Origin: Asterias amurensis
Taxonomy: Eukaryota; Echinodermata; Asteroidea; Forcipulatida; Asteriidae
Reading direction: 5' to 3'
Length of the DNA stretch: 64,000 nucleotides
NCBI RefSeq assembly: GCF_032118995.1
Contig: NC_092651.1
Span: 18,646,349-18,710,348, forward strand
Position 1 is the first letter of the stretch. Each line of letters opens with the position of its first letter. Both the position numbers and the translations under genes were made by a program. The notes under the pieces are model-generated. The model saw nothing but the letters and a program-made list of their open reading frames with translations. It was not told the origin of the DNA and did no database searches. This document shows positions 20,746 to 33,200 of this stretch, piece after piece.

Positions 20746-22974
20746 CAATTTCAAGACTACTTTCCAGTGAAGACTTTCATTCGATTCAGTTGATTAATAC
20801 TTTCAAGTCCTCACAAATTTATATACAATCACAATATAATTATTAGTTGAGTACTTCCAACCAGTTCAGTGGCTACAGTAACCATACATATATACATGTA
20901 AGCCATCAAAGTTAATAACAGCAATCTTGATTCACCAAGTTGGGTGCTGGCTCCTAACACTGCCTTTAAGTGTGGGTGAGGCTAGTCAAGGCCGCTCACT
21001 TGCCACGACCTTGGCTTCTTCGATCGGTTTGGCCTTCTCGTCTCTCTCTCTCTCTCTTTCAAGCCTTTCTCAGGATGAATTTCCAGAACAACACTCAGTA
21101 ATACTCTTGGCTCGGAACTCTTAGGTCGGAACTCGAAACTTGGAAACTCTTAGCTCAGACCTCAGAACCACGATTTCTACATCATGGTGTATATTATCTG
21201 TACAGCGGCAACACTGGCCCTGACGATTCTCACAAATAGATGATTGCACTCGGCACTGCCTTCAATAAATAGCCCACTACAAAAGTAATGTCTTCAAAAA
21301 GTCGCTGCCCAAAATATGTCTGCTGTAGCTGTAGCTACGCCCGATGACTATATTCTAGAGGTACTATCAAACTCACGTCTTCTCAATCTTGATTTGAAAA
21401 TCATCTGCCCACTTTCCAGCTCTAACTCTGACTATACTCCAACTTGATCCAAGAGTTCAAGACTGTTGTCAATGCCAGACCCTGGCAACTATTGTGAATT
21501 TTAAACTTCCCTTTATTTTACAAAGTGAATTCTTTCTCAAGCATGACAACTCCCAAAAGCAAATTTGCTGACAAACCATACATTGAAATCTATAAATAAA
21601 AGCAGCAAATCTTAAAGTAACAAAAAGCTGCATGCTGCATATTTTGTGATGAACACAATTCTTTAGCTTGAAATAAACAATACTCTTTAATTATATAAGG
21701 GGATTTAATATTTACAGAAATTTACAGAAAATGTAGTACAGTTTGTTATTTTGTAACCTCATGGGATATTTTCTTACCTCATGGGGTATTTTCTTATGCC
21801 CTGGTTTGGCTAAATAAACCAACAATCTATTAATTCAATTTAAATATACAACTTTCTTCTAAGCTAACAAATGTGCTTCTTTCAAGCCTTGGTTGAAACT
21901 GTATACAAATCACAACTTTTTCTTGTCAATGTTTAACTCAAAGATTCTGCTTTCGACCTCAAGTACAAGTTATTTACATCATCCTTAGATTGAACTCAAG
22001 GGTTCATCCACTACTAAATCAATAATTCAGAGCACATCTTTGGCTGTTTTCAGTTGCTCTGGACGCCCTGACTCATGTCTCTTGCCTGCTTGTAGACTTC
22101 GCCAATCGGTCCTTCAAGTATGGCCTTAGGCCTAGCCCCATAAAGTTGGTCAGTGGTTGACTTAAACTCTTTGTCACGATCAATGGTTGGGCATCATGCG
22201 TCTAATTAAAACCGGGGTTGGGTGGTCATGATATTCTCGATGGTGGAAATCAGTTACTGAAGAATTTCCAAAATCACAATATTTCGCCGTGGACTTTCTA
22301 TCTCACGGAAACTCTTAATACAGTTGAGTCTGCCCTATAACCTGCAGGGCTTCACTTTAGTAAGACATATTTGGAAGTTTGACCAAAAGGGTTGAGATTA
22401 ACTTATCTTAAAGGTTTTACAGTAAGAAAAACATGTTGAGTACAAACTATTTGTAAAGCACAAAACTAAATCATTAAAAACTGACGACCCTTTAGTAAGG
22501 AATACTTATTTCTTTGTTGTTCTAAAGCATTCGGGTGACTCATATAATACCTTCGTTAATCCAAGTTAAGTAACTAGACCACAAAATCAGCAAAAAACAG
22601 AGGATAGCCACCAAGGAAATAAAATGTCAGCTTTTACGCATTCTTATGTATCATATATGAGCAAAAACAGTATAAGACTACTGGTGGTACAACCGTGAAA
22701 AATTACTTTGCATCATTAGGTAAAATTTCGATATGGAGGTAACCAGACTTAGTCGAATTATAGAGAATCTTGTGAAAGAAATTGCAACCTTATTTTACAA
22801 TCGTCTAGTTTGAAGTTTCAGAACGAATTTGTTCAGTCTGCTTAATCAATCGTATTAGATTTCAAGACCGTTATCTTACATGATTAATAATCACATCGTA
22901 CCTCGAATAAATATACAAACTTGTAAAACAAGTTTGCTTCTCAAATGCATTCGGGCCTTTCATATACTACATTC
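20746..22974. other. Leader-distal and flanking sequence between retroelement copies
   Basis: Immediately after Y copy 2 the sequence continues with TTTCAAGACTACTTTCCAG and a CT-rich tract (21038-21060). A TCGGAACTC / GGAAACTC direct repeat lies near 21112-21160. A short duplicated segment (GCATTCGGG...AATCCAAGTTAA) is at 22529-22568 and 22947-22986. Part may be the retroelement's terminal region, but its end could not be fixed. No gene recognised. Confidence 0.35.
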
Positions 22975-23506
22975 CTAAATCCAAGTTAACAGAGGATGGT
23001 TGCCAAGCAAATAACTCGGGGTTATCTGGAGATGGGTTAAACTTCTTTCTTCTTTTGATGCTTTTAATGCGGCTTCCTCATCTACTATGATTCTTTTGGC
23101 CTCTTCTGGTGTTGTATCATTTCCTGTCTTGTCTAGCTCTTGTACAGCGGCCCAGCTAGCCAATTGCTACAGTCTGCAATTTTGATTGTTCTCTTTCTTT
23201 CTGCAATGATGCCTTCGGCTCCTTTAAGTGCCTCAATGGCTGCTGGAATGTTGATCTTCTCGAGGGCAGCCTTGATTTTATCGTGGGCGATTCCGACTTT
23301 TCCGCAGATTTGGAATTGTACCGAGTTCACATCACGGGTCTTGTCACTACTTTTGCCTCCAATTTATTTGTGAGTTCCTTTATAATGTAAACTTGATCAG
23401 CTGTCTTTTCTGGAAATTTGAATGCTTTCCAATTTGTGGTTGAAATATTCTTTGAATTTATCAAATCGTTTCTCTTGAACGCGGGTTGATCTTTATCAGT
23501 TGACAT
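22975..23506 (-). pseudogene. Diverged third relative of the gag-type ORF
   Basis: Minus strand from the ATG at 23506. After a frame change it reads FDKFKEYFNHKLESI, which parallels FEKFQLYFNSKFEAL of the X-Y units. It continues VGIAHDKIKAALEKINIPAA, AERKRTIKIADCS and, in another frame, LASWAAVQELDKTGNDTTPE then VDEEAALKASKEERS. The shared order (FxKFxxYFN, IKIADxS, VxxLE, DEEAALK) shows one family. At least three frame breaks make it a pseudogene. It is not part of the near-identical tandem pair. Confidence 0.6.
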
Positions 23507-23613
23507 TGCGAACCTAATATCATATATAAAATACGATGTTGTCGAAATGCGACACTAACACTACAGCAGAGTAAGCAGCGGTCTGAATTGGATGCTGTTG
23601 CTAAGGACGCTGC

Positions 23614-23620
23614 TTTTATA
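23614..23620 (-). promoter_or_regulatory. TATA box upstream of third gag-type copy
   Basis: TATAAAA on the minus strand about 110 bases before the ATG at 23506, the same spacing as in the X-Y units. This supports a shared leader architecture. Confidence 0.5.
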
Positions 23621-23968
23621 CTGACATGCATCAATGCACTCAAATGAATACATCACGACACAGTTCATTCATTTTGCGTAACCCGCGTTTAATTCATGTG
23701 ACGCATACGACGGGTACTCCTGTCATTCAAACAATAAAAACTACATTTAAGAGAACAAAGTAAAACAACGGTGGGGTGCCCAGGAGAGCATACAAGTTTT
23801 GAAAAATAACTATCGCCTAAAGGCGTATGTCTCCTAAATCCCCAAAATACATTAAGGCAAGAGAGGACATATAAAAAAAGCACAGAAGATAATACAAATC
23901 ACTGAACAACTGTAAAAGGCAAACGAGCAAAGACATACACATACACATAAAGGATATATGTTTAAATG

Positions 23969-24480
23969 CAGTGGACACTATTGGTATTTACTCAAAATAG
24001 TTGTTAGCATAAAATCTTTCTTGGTGATGAGTAATGGGGAGAGGTTGATGGTATAAAACATTGTCAGAAACGGCTCCCTCTGAAGTGTTCAAATTAACTT
24101 TGGCTTATTTATTTTTATTTTCAATAAACTCACAGGATCAAAACCTATTGTTTTGCTCATATTTCAAAACATAGGATTTCAATCAATGCTACTATTTCAT
24201 GGGAAGTTGTTGACCAATACCATCTTTGTACCGTCATGTGAAAATGTATAATATTTGTTGAAGTTCTAAGAACTAGTTGTTTTAAAATGCAAAGATCACG
24301 ATTAAAGTGCTTGAATTTAATCACATACTACTTTTGATCAAGCAACTCACGAGATCAAAACTATTTGTTTTGCTCATTTTCAAAAAGATACCAATTTTAA
24401 GCAACATTATTTCATGGGATGTTGTTGACTGTTACCAATTCTTTGTACCATGTAAGCTAAGTGCATCCCCTTTAACAGGA
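23969..24480 (-). mobile_element. Compound copy of TTAA-type dispersed repeats
   Basis: GCAGTGGACACTATTGGTA through ACGGCTCCCTCTGAAG (23969-24085) is the reverse complement of the right half of the 14.3-kb element. It is followed by two related segments ending GGGAAGTTGTTGACCAATAC (about 24200) and ATCCCCTTTAACAGG (about 24478). Non-coding. Confidence 0.6.
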
Positions 24481-24504
24481 ATAACTTAAGTTTGCATACA
24501 GCTA

Positions 24505-24910
24505 TTTCATAATGCATTAGTTAAGGCACATCATCACATCACTACCTGTCTGGTCAGGTGCATCTACTAATGATAACCTGTAGCACGTTACAACCTGTCA
24601 CAGAGTAGGGGTAAGGGGTTCGTGGGGGGCTTTATAAAAAAATAAGATAGGTAGTGCACGTTAAAGAACGCAGAACACTTCTTATGCTTTCACCTTGTTT
24701 GGTGGTCTAGGCAGAAAAACAGCCCTGGAAAAGTAGTTGCGATAACCTAACCCTCCTCCCTTCGGCCGTCGGGAGGAGGGTTACGCTATCGCAACTATAG
24801 AACATAAAGGCAAATGTTGTGGAAGTAATCTCTCACCCAAACAATACCAAGTGGATTCTGTCACTGCACATAAAAGAACTGGGAACACCAATCATGGAGG
24901 AATAGGTATG
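24505..24910. repeat. Flank module F, copy 1
   Basis: Shares GTCAGGTGCATC, ACCTGTAGCACGTTACAACC, CAGAACACTTCTTATGCTT and the hairpin with 26336-26785 and 27722-28165. It is the most diverged of the three. Its left part also matches dispersed fragments near 31900 and 32805. Confidence 0.7.
24734..24797. repeat. Long hairpin in flank module copy 1
   Basis: TAGTTGCGATAACCTAACCC pairs with GGGTTACGCTATCGCAACTA, extended by CTCCTCCC/GGGAGGAG, around the loop TTCGGCCGTC. The stem is about 26 bp with two mismatches. It recurs at 26620-26683 and, decayed, at 28002-28052. Confidence 0.85.
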
Positions 24911-24914
24911 AACT

Positions 24915-26335
24915 CAAAGGGTTTCCATTGCCCCACGTTAGTCAGTTGGACCCAGTGCATGTGATGACCGTGGGGTTTTCATTGCCCAATTACCCTCTTT
25001 ATTTTGGCATTGCCTCCTTCCCTTCCATTCGACTATGGTTGGATCCTCCTCTAGTGAAATACTCTTCTGTCCGTTGTTAGTCCGACGGACCTAGCGAAAT
25101 ACTCTTCTTTTCGGCGTTGGTCCGACCAACCCGGCACAGGTGATAGATGGGTTTCCATTGATCCACTACCCTCTTTATTTTGGCATTGCCTCCTTCCCTT
25201 CCATTCGGCTATGGTTGGATCCGGGGATCCTCCTCTAGCAAAATACTCTTCTTTTCGACGTTGGTCCGACCAACCTGGCACAGGTATTAGTGAAGTTTCC
25301 ATTGATCCACTACCCTCTTAATTTTGGCATTGCCTCCTTCCCTCCAATTCGGCTATGGTTGGATCCTGGGATCCCCCTCTAGCAAAATACTCTTCTTTTA
25401 GGCGTTGGTCCGACCAACCCGGCACAGGTGACAGAGGGGTTTCCATTGATCCATTACCCTCTTTATTTTGACGTTCCCTCCTTCCCTTCCATCTGGCTAT
25501 GGTTGGAAACTGGGATCCTACTGGGATCCTCCAACCGACCCGGCACAGGTATTAGTGGGGTTTCCATTGATCCACTACCATCTTTAGTTTGGCATTGCCT
25601 CCTTCCTTTCCATTCGGCTATGGTTGGATCCGGGGATCCTCCTCTAGTGAAATACTCTTCTTTTCGGCATTGGTCCGACCAACCCGGCACAGGTATTAGT
25701 GGGGTCCATTGATCCACTACCCTCTTTAGTTTGGCATTGCCTCCTTCCCTTCCATTCATTTATGGTTGGATCCGGGGATCCTCCTCTAGCAAAATACTCT
25801 TCTTTTCGGCGTTGGTCCGACCAACCCGGCACATGTGATAGTAGGGTTTCCATTGATCCACTACTGTCTTTATTTTGGCATTGCCTCCTTCCCTTCCATT
25901 CGGCTATGGTTGGATACTGGGATCCTCCTCTAGCAAAATACTCTTTTTTCGGCATTGGTCCGACCAATCAGGCACAGGTATTAGTGGGGTTTCCATTGAT
26001 CCACTACCCTCTTTATTTTGGCATTGCCTCCTTCCCTTCCATTCGGCTATGGTTGGATCTTGGGATCCTCCTCTAGCGAAATACTCTTCTTTTGGCGTTG
26101 GTCCGACCAACCCGGCACATGTGATAGGGTGTCCATTTCTCCACTACCCTCTTTATTTTGGCATTGCCTCCTTCCCTTCCATTCGGCTATGGTTGGATCT
26201 TGGGATCCTCCTCTAGCGAAACACTCTTCTTTTGGCGTTGGTCCGACCAACCCAGCACACGTGATAGGGTTTCCATTTCTCTACTACCCTCTTTATTTTG
26301 GCGTTGCCTCCTTCCATTCAATTCGGCTATGGTTA
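24915..26335. repeat. Satellite block 1, about 141-bp unit, about 10-11 copies
   Basis: Each unit contains TTTCCATTGATCCACTACC, CTTCCCTTCCATTCGGCTAT, GGTTGGATCC...GGGATCCTCC, CTCTAGCGAAATACTCTT and GGCGTTGGTCCGACCAACCC. Spacing is mostly 138-147 bp. The unit lacks stops in several frames on both strands, giving long apparent repeat proteins (47-residue period) that shift frame between units, so I do not call them genes. Confidence 0.9.
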
Positions 26336-26785
26336 GAAATTATTCTAAATTATAGTAAATCCAAATCCCACTTCTGTACACCAATGTTACACTTTTTCTT
26401 AGGACCTCATATCATCACATCACAACCTGTCAGGTCAGGTGCATCCTGCTAACGTTAACCTGTAGCACGTTACAACCTGTCACAGAGTAGGGGGGAAGGG
26501 TTCGTGGGGGTGGGCTTCATAAAAAAATAAGATAAGTAATGCACATAAAAGAACCCAGAACACTTCTTATGCTTCCACCTTGCTTGGTGGTCTTGGCAGG
26601 AATACAGCCCTGGTACATTTAGTTGCGATAACCTAACCCACCTCCCTTCGGCCGTCGAGAGGAGGGTTACGCTATCGCAACTATAAAATATAATGGCAAT
26701 AAGGGTTTGATTTTCCACTCAAGCAATACCATGTTTTGGTATCTGCACGGACAAATTCTTGAAAACTTGGCACTCATTTTCACAT
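26336..26785. repeat. Flank module F, copy 2
   Basis: Starts TTAGAAATTATTCTAAATT and runs to AAAACTTGGCACTCATTTTC. Very close to 27722-28165. The hairpin lies at 26620-26683. No gene. Confidence 0.88.
26620..26683. repeat. Long hairpin in flank module copy 2
   Basis: Same stem as copy 1 (AGTTGCGATAACC against GCTATCGCAACT) with the TTCGGCCGTCG loop conserved. A change on one side of the stem (CCACCTCC against GAGGAGGG) leaves it imperfect. Confidence 0.8.
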
Positions 26786-27721
26786 GTGATAGTAGGGTTT
26801 CCATTGATCCACTATACCCTCTTTATTTTAGCATTCCCTCCTTCCATTCCATTCGGCTATGGTTGGATCCGGGGATCCACCTCAAGCGAAATACTCTTAT
26901 GTCAGGCGTTGGTCTGACTGACCCGGCACAGGTAATAGTGGGGTTTCCATTGGTCCACTACCCTCTTTATTTTGGCATAGCCTCCTTCCCTTCCATTCGG
27001 CTATGGTTGGATCCAGGGATCCTCTAGCGAAATACTTTTTTCGGCATTGGTCCGACCAACCCGGCACAGGTATTAGTGGGGTTTCCATTGATCCACTACT
27101 GTCTTTATTTTGGCATTGCCTCCTTCCCTTCCATTCGACTATGGTTGGATACTGGGATCCTCCTCTAGCGAGTTACTCTTCTGATCGGCGTTGGTCCGAC
27201 CGACCCAGCACATGTGTTTGTGGGGTTTCCATTTCTCCACTACCTTCTTTATTTTGGCATTGCCTCCTTCCCTTCCATTCGGCTATGGTTGGATCCTGGG
27301 ATCCTCCTCTAGCGAAATACTCTTCTGATCGGCGTTGGTCCGACCGACCCAGCACATGTGTTTGTGGGGTTTCCATTTCTCCACTACCTTCTTTATTTTG
27401 GCATTGTCTCCTTCCCTTCCATTCGGCTATGGTTGGATCCTGGGATCCTCCTCTAGCGAGTTACTCTTCTGATCGGCGTTGGTCCGACCAACCCGGCACA
27501 TGTGTTTGTGGGGTTTCCATTTCTACACTACCTTCTTTATTTTGGCATTGTCTCCTTCCCTTCCATTCGGCTATGGTTGGATCCTAGGATCCTCCTCTAG
27601 CGAAATACTCTTCTTTTCGGCATTGGTCCGACCAATCAGGCACATGTGATAGGGTTTCCATTTCTCCACTACCCTCTTTGTTTTGGCGTTGCCTCCTTCC
27701 ATTCAATTCGGCTATGGTTAG
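26786..27721. repeat. Satellite block 2, about 141-bp unit, seven copies
   Basis: Same family as block 1. Three consecutive units near 27190-27560 share the variant GATCGGCGTTGGTCCGACC and TGTGTTTGTGGGGTTTCC, showing local homogenisation within the block. The right end breaks at the same unit position (GGCTATGGTTAGAAATTATT) as block 1, so block and flank were duplicated together. Confidence 0.9.
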
Positions 27722-28165
27722 AAATTATTCTAAATTATAGTAAATCCAAATCCCACTTCTGTACACCAATGTTACACTTTTTCTTAGGACCTCATATCAT
27801 CACATCACAACCTGTCAGGTCAGGTGCATCCTGCTAACGTTAACCTGTAGCACGTTACAACCTGTCACAGAGTAGGGGGAAGGGGTTTGTGGGGGGCTTC
27901 ATCAAAATATAAGATAGGTAGTGCACATAAAAGAACCCAGAACACTTCTTATGCTTCCGCCTTGCTTGGTGGTCTTGGCAGGAACACAGCCCTGGTACAT
28001 TTAGTTGTGATAACCTAACCCACCTCCCTTCGGCTGTCGAGAGGAGGGTTACTATAGAACTATAGAACATAATGGCAGTGAGGGTTTGATTTTCCACTCA
28101 AGCAATACCATGTTTTGGTATCTGCATGATCAAATTCTTGAAAACTTGGCACTCATTTCACATTG
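27722..28165. repeat. Flank module F, copy 3
   Basis: Near-identical to copy 2. The hairpin at 28002-28052 has lost part of its right arm (GGGTTACTATAGAAC in place of GGGTTACGCTATCGC). Confidence 0.88.
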
Positions 28166-29099
28166 AAGGATTAGTTTCTTGACACCAATGCATACCAATA
28201 ATAAGGTTGTGTTTTTGTGTCTTCAACTTTGAAGTAAAGCCTACATGTGAATACAGTATATTGGGCAAATAATAGCAATTCTGAAAATTTTATTACATTG
28301 AAATAATAACTTGGGAGGGGGGGGGCAATACAGCTCCATACATGTACTGTCTATCACCACACCATAGGGATTGAAATTTGTAAAGTTTTACCACTTGTAA
28401 AAACACACAGTATTTTGATTGAGTACATACTGCAGGATGTGTTCAATTAGAATTGTCATTAGGTTAGTTTTATAAAAGCGAAAACATAACAGTGTGAAAA
28501 ATTATCTTTGGCCGAACAAAAAAAAATTTATACAAAATTGTGACACCACCCTTGGTACTTTACAACTTATGGTTACAATTTTGTGTCCATGTCACACCCT
28601 TTTTCATTGGGGGCATGAAGTCACTAAAGTTGGCCCAAACATTTAGGTCTCAATTTCACCTGCTGACTGGACCAGTGAGATTTATTAGATTCCAATTAGC
28701 CTCATATCTGTCAAACTTCTTATAAACAGAGGCAGTTTCCTATATTAGTGCATGGTGGAGACAAGGGGTGGTTTTCTAGAGGCCATCCTCTGCAGATACT
28801 TAAAATTAAACCATGCATGAATGTAGGTGCTACCATTGTTTGAACGAAATTTACTTCAAAGTTAAATTCTAACTTTACATTTGTTACCTACCTTTGATAA
28901 TGAAAAGGAGCATTGTGTTTAAAAGATAGCATTAAAAAAAACAACACTCGAACACCTTTTAACTGGAACAATTTATAACTATGAACCTGATGAGGGTGTG
29001 TGTAAACACTACTACCACAATCATGATCATTGGTGGGTAATTGAAAGAACCTAATGTCAGAAACAGAGTGTGGTATTACATGATGAGAGACTGACGTGT
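28166..29099. other. Non-coding stretch
   Basis: Contains a 9-base G run near 28318 and no recognised gene. Small frames match nothing known. Confidence 0.4.
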
Positions 29100-29122
29100 G
29101 ATGAGATGTGTGTGTGTGTGCA

Positions 29123-30280
29123 TTAAAACAAAACCTGTGGCCTTTTTTTTGTCTCACAAAAAGTACTGTAGCTTGGAAGGTAGGCTTGGGTGCAATTACA
29201 AATAAATGTTGGTAATTCATGGGTTACCAAGGCCAATAGAATTTGCCCAAGCCTACCATAAAACATGAGATGGTGCAGGTGAAGGTGGAAGACTTTTGAA
29301 GAAACCAGGGGTCCTTGGTGTGCACCATCAGTAGGGTACCCCAGTTGTATATGAGGACAAAGACACCTAGTTATTTCAGGGAGTTTCCGAGAGAGAATAT
29401 AGTGGTTTTGGCAAGGAGGAGCTTTCTGGTTGGTGGTTTCTTGATGTTTGGACTTTTGATCTAGATCTGAGACCCTTGGCAGACACTTGCACTTCCTGAT
29501 GTCCTCCTCAAGCTGTGACCTGTGGTTGTTGGGCATTTCGGCGGTTCCTGTGGGTAATGGCAGGGTGGGAGTTCGCTGGGATGTTTGCTGGTGTATCAGG
29601 TCCTGGCTGTATGGTATGCGAATGTTGCACCATTAAGGATATCAGCTGATGGAATAGGGGTTATTGTGGTTGCCTGTGTTGTCAGACGGGTCTTCGTAAG
29701 TGCTTCTTGAATCTGTGTTAATCTGGGTGGGTGGTTGTTGATAGTTCTATGAGGAGGATGTATGTGGCTAATCGTGAATGTACGGCGCTTCATTACAGGG
29801 TGTAGACTTGTAAGGTGCACATGTAGTCCAGACTTGAGGCTGGCATTGAACGGGGTCCATGGCGCCAGCACAAGTTAGTCCGGTGATGATAACTACTGAT
29901 TTAATCCATCAATGGTACCTAGATGGGTTAAATTAGTACGAGGGAGCTGGGTTAAACTTGTGCGGATCTCAGGAGATGCCAAGCTCAACTCTGTAGGCTC
30001 ACATCTTGCTCGTTGGAGCCCCGGTAATGAAGTTCATTGCAGTCTTACAGGCATTATTAGTTACATATATTCTTCCCACTGAACCATCGATAAGCACACA
30101 TTCAGAGGAACACATTTTCTGGAGGCCAGAGAGCCGGCTGCTGCACAGACGATCACCGTAGCTCTTATCCATCAGTTGCCTAACTTGATGCTGCAAGGTT
30201 GGCACGGCATGCAGACGGGGCTTGGAACTTTGGCCATTCCAGTGGCTTCTGCTCTGTTCATTATTCACAGGTGCCAAAGG
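29123..30280 (-). other. Cluster of unrecognised minus-strand frames
   Basis: Three minus-strand frames of 137, 91 and 92 residues lie at 29123-29536, 29596-29871 and 29999-30277. They are relatively GC-rich compared with the surroundings and have balanced composition. The last reads VRQLMDKSYGDRLCSSRL and KMCSSECVLIDGSVGRIYVT. I recognise no domain. They could be remnants of a retroelement polyprotein or of a host exon. Frames do not join without frameshifts. Confidence 0.2.
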
Positions 30281-30289
30281 AATGCTTAA

Positions 30290-33200
30290 TGATCACACCT
30301 CACAGCTTGTACAGGTGGGCACCAAGAAGGTCAAGTCTCTGACTAGGGCCTTGGTGTCTTGATCAGGAGCCCAGGCATTGAGATTTCATCAATTGGGGGG
30401 TAAGTCCTTGACAATACCACTTCTCTCTCCCCCTTTAGGGAAATAACTAGTGATGTCAAACCACCTGTCCTCATATATAATGCATTCACCACCAATCCTT
30501 ATAACACAGTAGTGCATAATCATCTTGCATGCGTGCTGCACACTTAAAACCCTTCGCATCGATACACTTGCAGCTGACCACTTAAAATCACTTATTAGCT
30601 AATGAGTGATTTTAAATAACCACTAAAACATTTCCATTTTGTGTACAGTCTATTCTTGCATCAACAAATACAAACAGGACAAATGGCATGTGTTTAAGAA
30701 ACTTGATTCAGCCTGTTCAGCTGTGTTCATACTTGATCCCATTGTTTTAGTTCCAAGTCCCTGGGGTCTACTGTAAAATCAAAAGAGAAAAACGAACACA
30801 GGTTGGCTGTGTGGAGGAATAAATAAAAACAATTATCAAATTATTCTCACATCTTCTTGTTTTTGTGCTAAAAAGAGTATTTTTAAAAAGAACAATCCTC
30901 CATGCTGCATATTTTATCTAAGTGGCTGCAACTCCCTTGAAAACTTTTTGTTTCTTCTTATTTTGATAAAATTGCAGTACCAGTTGCAGAAACCAATGTA
31001 GATGAGCTGCTGAAAAAAAATCACATCAAAATTTGTACACTGAATTGTTTATAAACCAAATTTTTAATGACAACCTAGCAACATGGGTTTGTCATTAAAA
31101 AGTAAAAAAGAGACATTTACAGCAAGTGGTGCAGCATCAGCGTGTAGTGCAGTCATTTATGCTCCTGGACTGTGTTAAGGATTGCTGGTGATGTGGGTAC
31201 TCTAAAAGGAAGTAGCTATGATGATGGTTGCCCAGTGACTGGAGTGTGAGCTAGGGTCCCTGCAATGAGGAAACAGGCAGGGTTTAGAAACACACTCCAG
31301 TCAGTTTTGTCAATTTGTGTGTTTATTGGTAAACAATCTCGACCACCGCTCCATTTGCAATAAATGCTTTACTCATTATGGAATGGAATAGAACAAGAAT
31401 GCACATTTCATTGAATACTCATCAGAGTCTAATTGTTTTGAAATACTATTTCATCTGCTCAGGACTATACGATCATTAGTGCAACTGATGGATTTCATCA
31501 AATTACTGTTGCATATTTTGGAGATCTTGGAGTTTACTGCTTAAAAGTGATCTTCAAGGCTTTTGTTTGGTAAAAAAGGAAACATTTATTTTGGATATAT
31601 ATGTTTTTTAAATTGACACATACTTTTCGAATGACTTTTGATCATTATGTCATGTTTTTTTATATACTTGTTAAGGACATTGGTATGTCTACTCGGGAAC
31701 AAACATTTTCTACTCAGGAACAAAAGTTTTACAGAAACGAAGGACAAAATGTACAACATAATGAGTACAAGTATGAGTTTATGGAGGGGGTGGTGGGATT
31801 GTGGTGGCATTTAGGTGTCGTTATGGTTAGCCAGAAATACTAAGGCTACATTTATAGGGCATACAGCTACTTCCTATTGCATAAGGCACACCATTACATC
31901 ACATTGGTCAGGTCAGGTGCTTATATTAGCTTGCATCTGCTAGCGGTAAACCTGTAGCCCGTTACAACCTGCCACAGAGAGGGCCCTCCTCACCCTGCTA
32001 CAAAACACCACTGCATTGTATAGCATGATGCCACCATCCAAACATCATGGTGGTGAGGACTGGTTTCTTCAAAAGTTAACAGCTGGGCCCAATTTCATAA
32101 AGCTGTGAAGCAGATTGGTTTTAATTTCTTTCAAAATAATTTGACGAGCAAGAAAATACTGTGGAACTTTTTATAAACAGTCCACCCGCTTGACTAAATG
32201 GTTCCTGCTTATGCTTTGCAAATTAGAACTAATATAAAAATCCACCCTGGAAGCCAAAATTTGTATTATCAAAACAGTTAACAGAACCCATGAATGCATT
32301 TCATAGGTTGTGGCAGTGCTTTATTTGTAGATAAAAGACCCAAGTGTTAGATGCATATGACACTTGGGTCTACTTTTACATTTCTTGTACATACTTTGTA
32401 CTTACAACGCAATCATTTCTACAGTTAATTTCAATAGTTGTTCAGTCTAGAGCTTCAGCTTGAAATTGGGTCCAACAGGCCCGTAGTGACACTACTCCTC
32501 AAATTACATCTCAAGAAAATCTTGGTTCACTTCATTTCATTTCACTTTATATCTTATAATTGACTCACTTACTTAAGTACTTTCCTGGGGATGAGGTACA
32601 TACTATCTTTAGCAGTGGATCCAGGTGGTGGCCCTTGGGCCCGGGGGCCACCCCCAGTCCCCTATATACTCTCTTCAGGAAACTTCTTAATAAATAATGT
32701 AAAAAGGGAAGAACAAATGTTTTGCAAAACATTTGTTCTTCTCAATTCTCGTCATCAAAAACAAATCGGTCTCTTATGGCAAATTTTCTCATCACACATT
32801 GTCAGGTCAGGTGCTTATATCAGCTTGCATCGCTAACGGTATTCTGTAGCCCGTTACAACCTGTCACAGAGAAGGGGGCGGGGCTTGCTTAGCTTGCTCA
32901 AGTTAGACACCAATCACTTTGCAGCACAGTTAATTGAGCAGGCTGTCACCAGTGGCACCATTTTTAGGCCCAGCAGGGATTTTGAACCGTACTAGCCATT
33001 AGTCATCTCTAACAATAATAGTGTCCCCCAAGCTACGGGCCTGTAGTAACAACCCCTCCCATTTTCCACTTCACCTGCATGCTCCATCTACCAGCTACGT
33101 TTTTGTCATATTCAAGTAGTATACAGTACTAAAGTGAGACAAAAAGAACACTCTTATTCAGAAAAATCTAAAGTTAGCACATTTGGAATTCTTTGTTCAA

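Noticed and set aside
24915..27721. Long plus-strand repeat proteins (SIDPLPSLFWHCLLPFHSA pattern)
   Set aside because: They arise from the 141-bp satellite, shift frame between units and are open on both strands.
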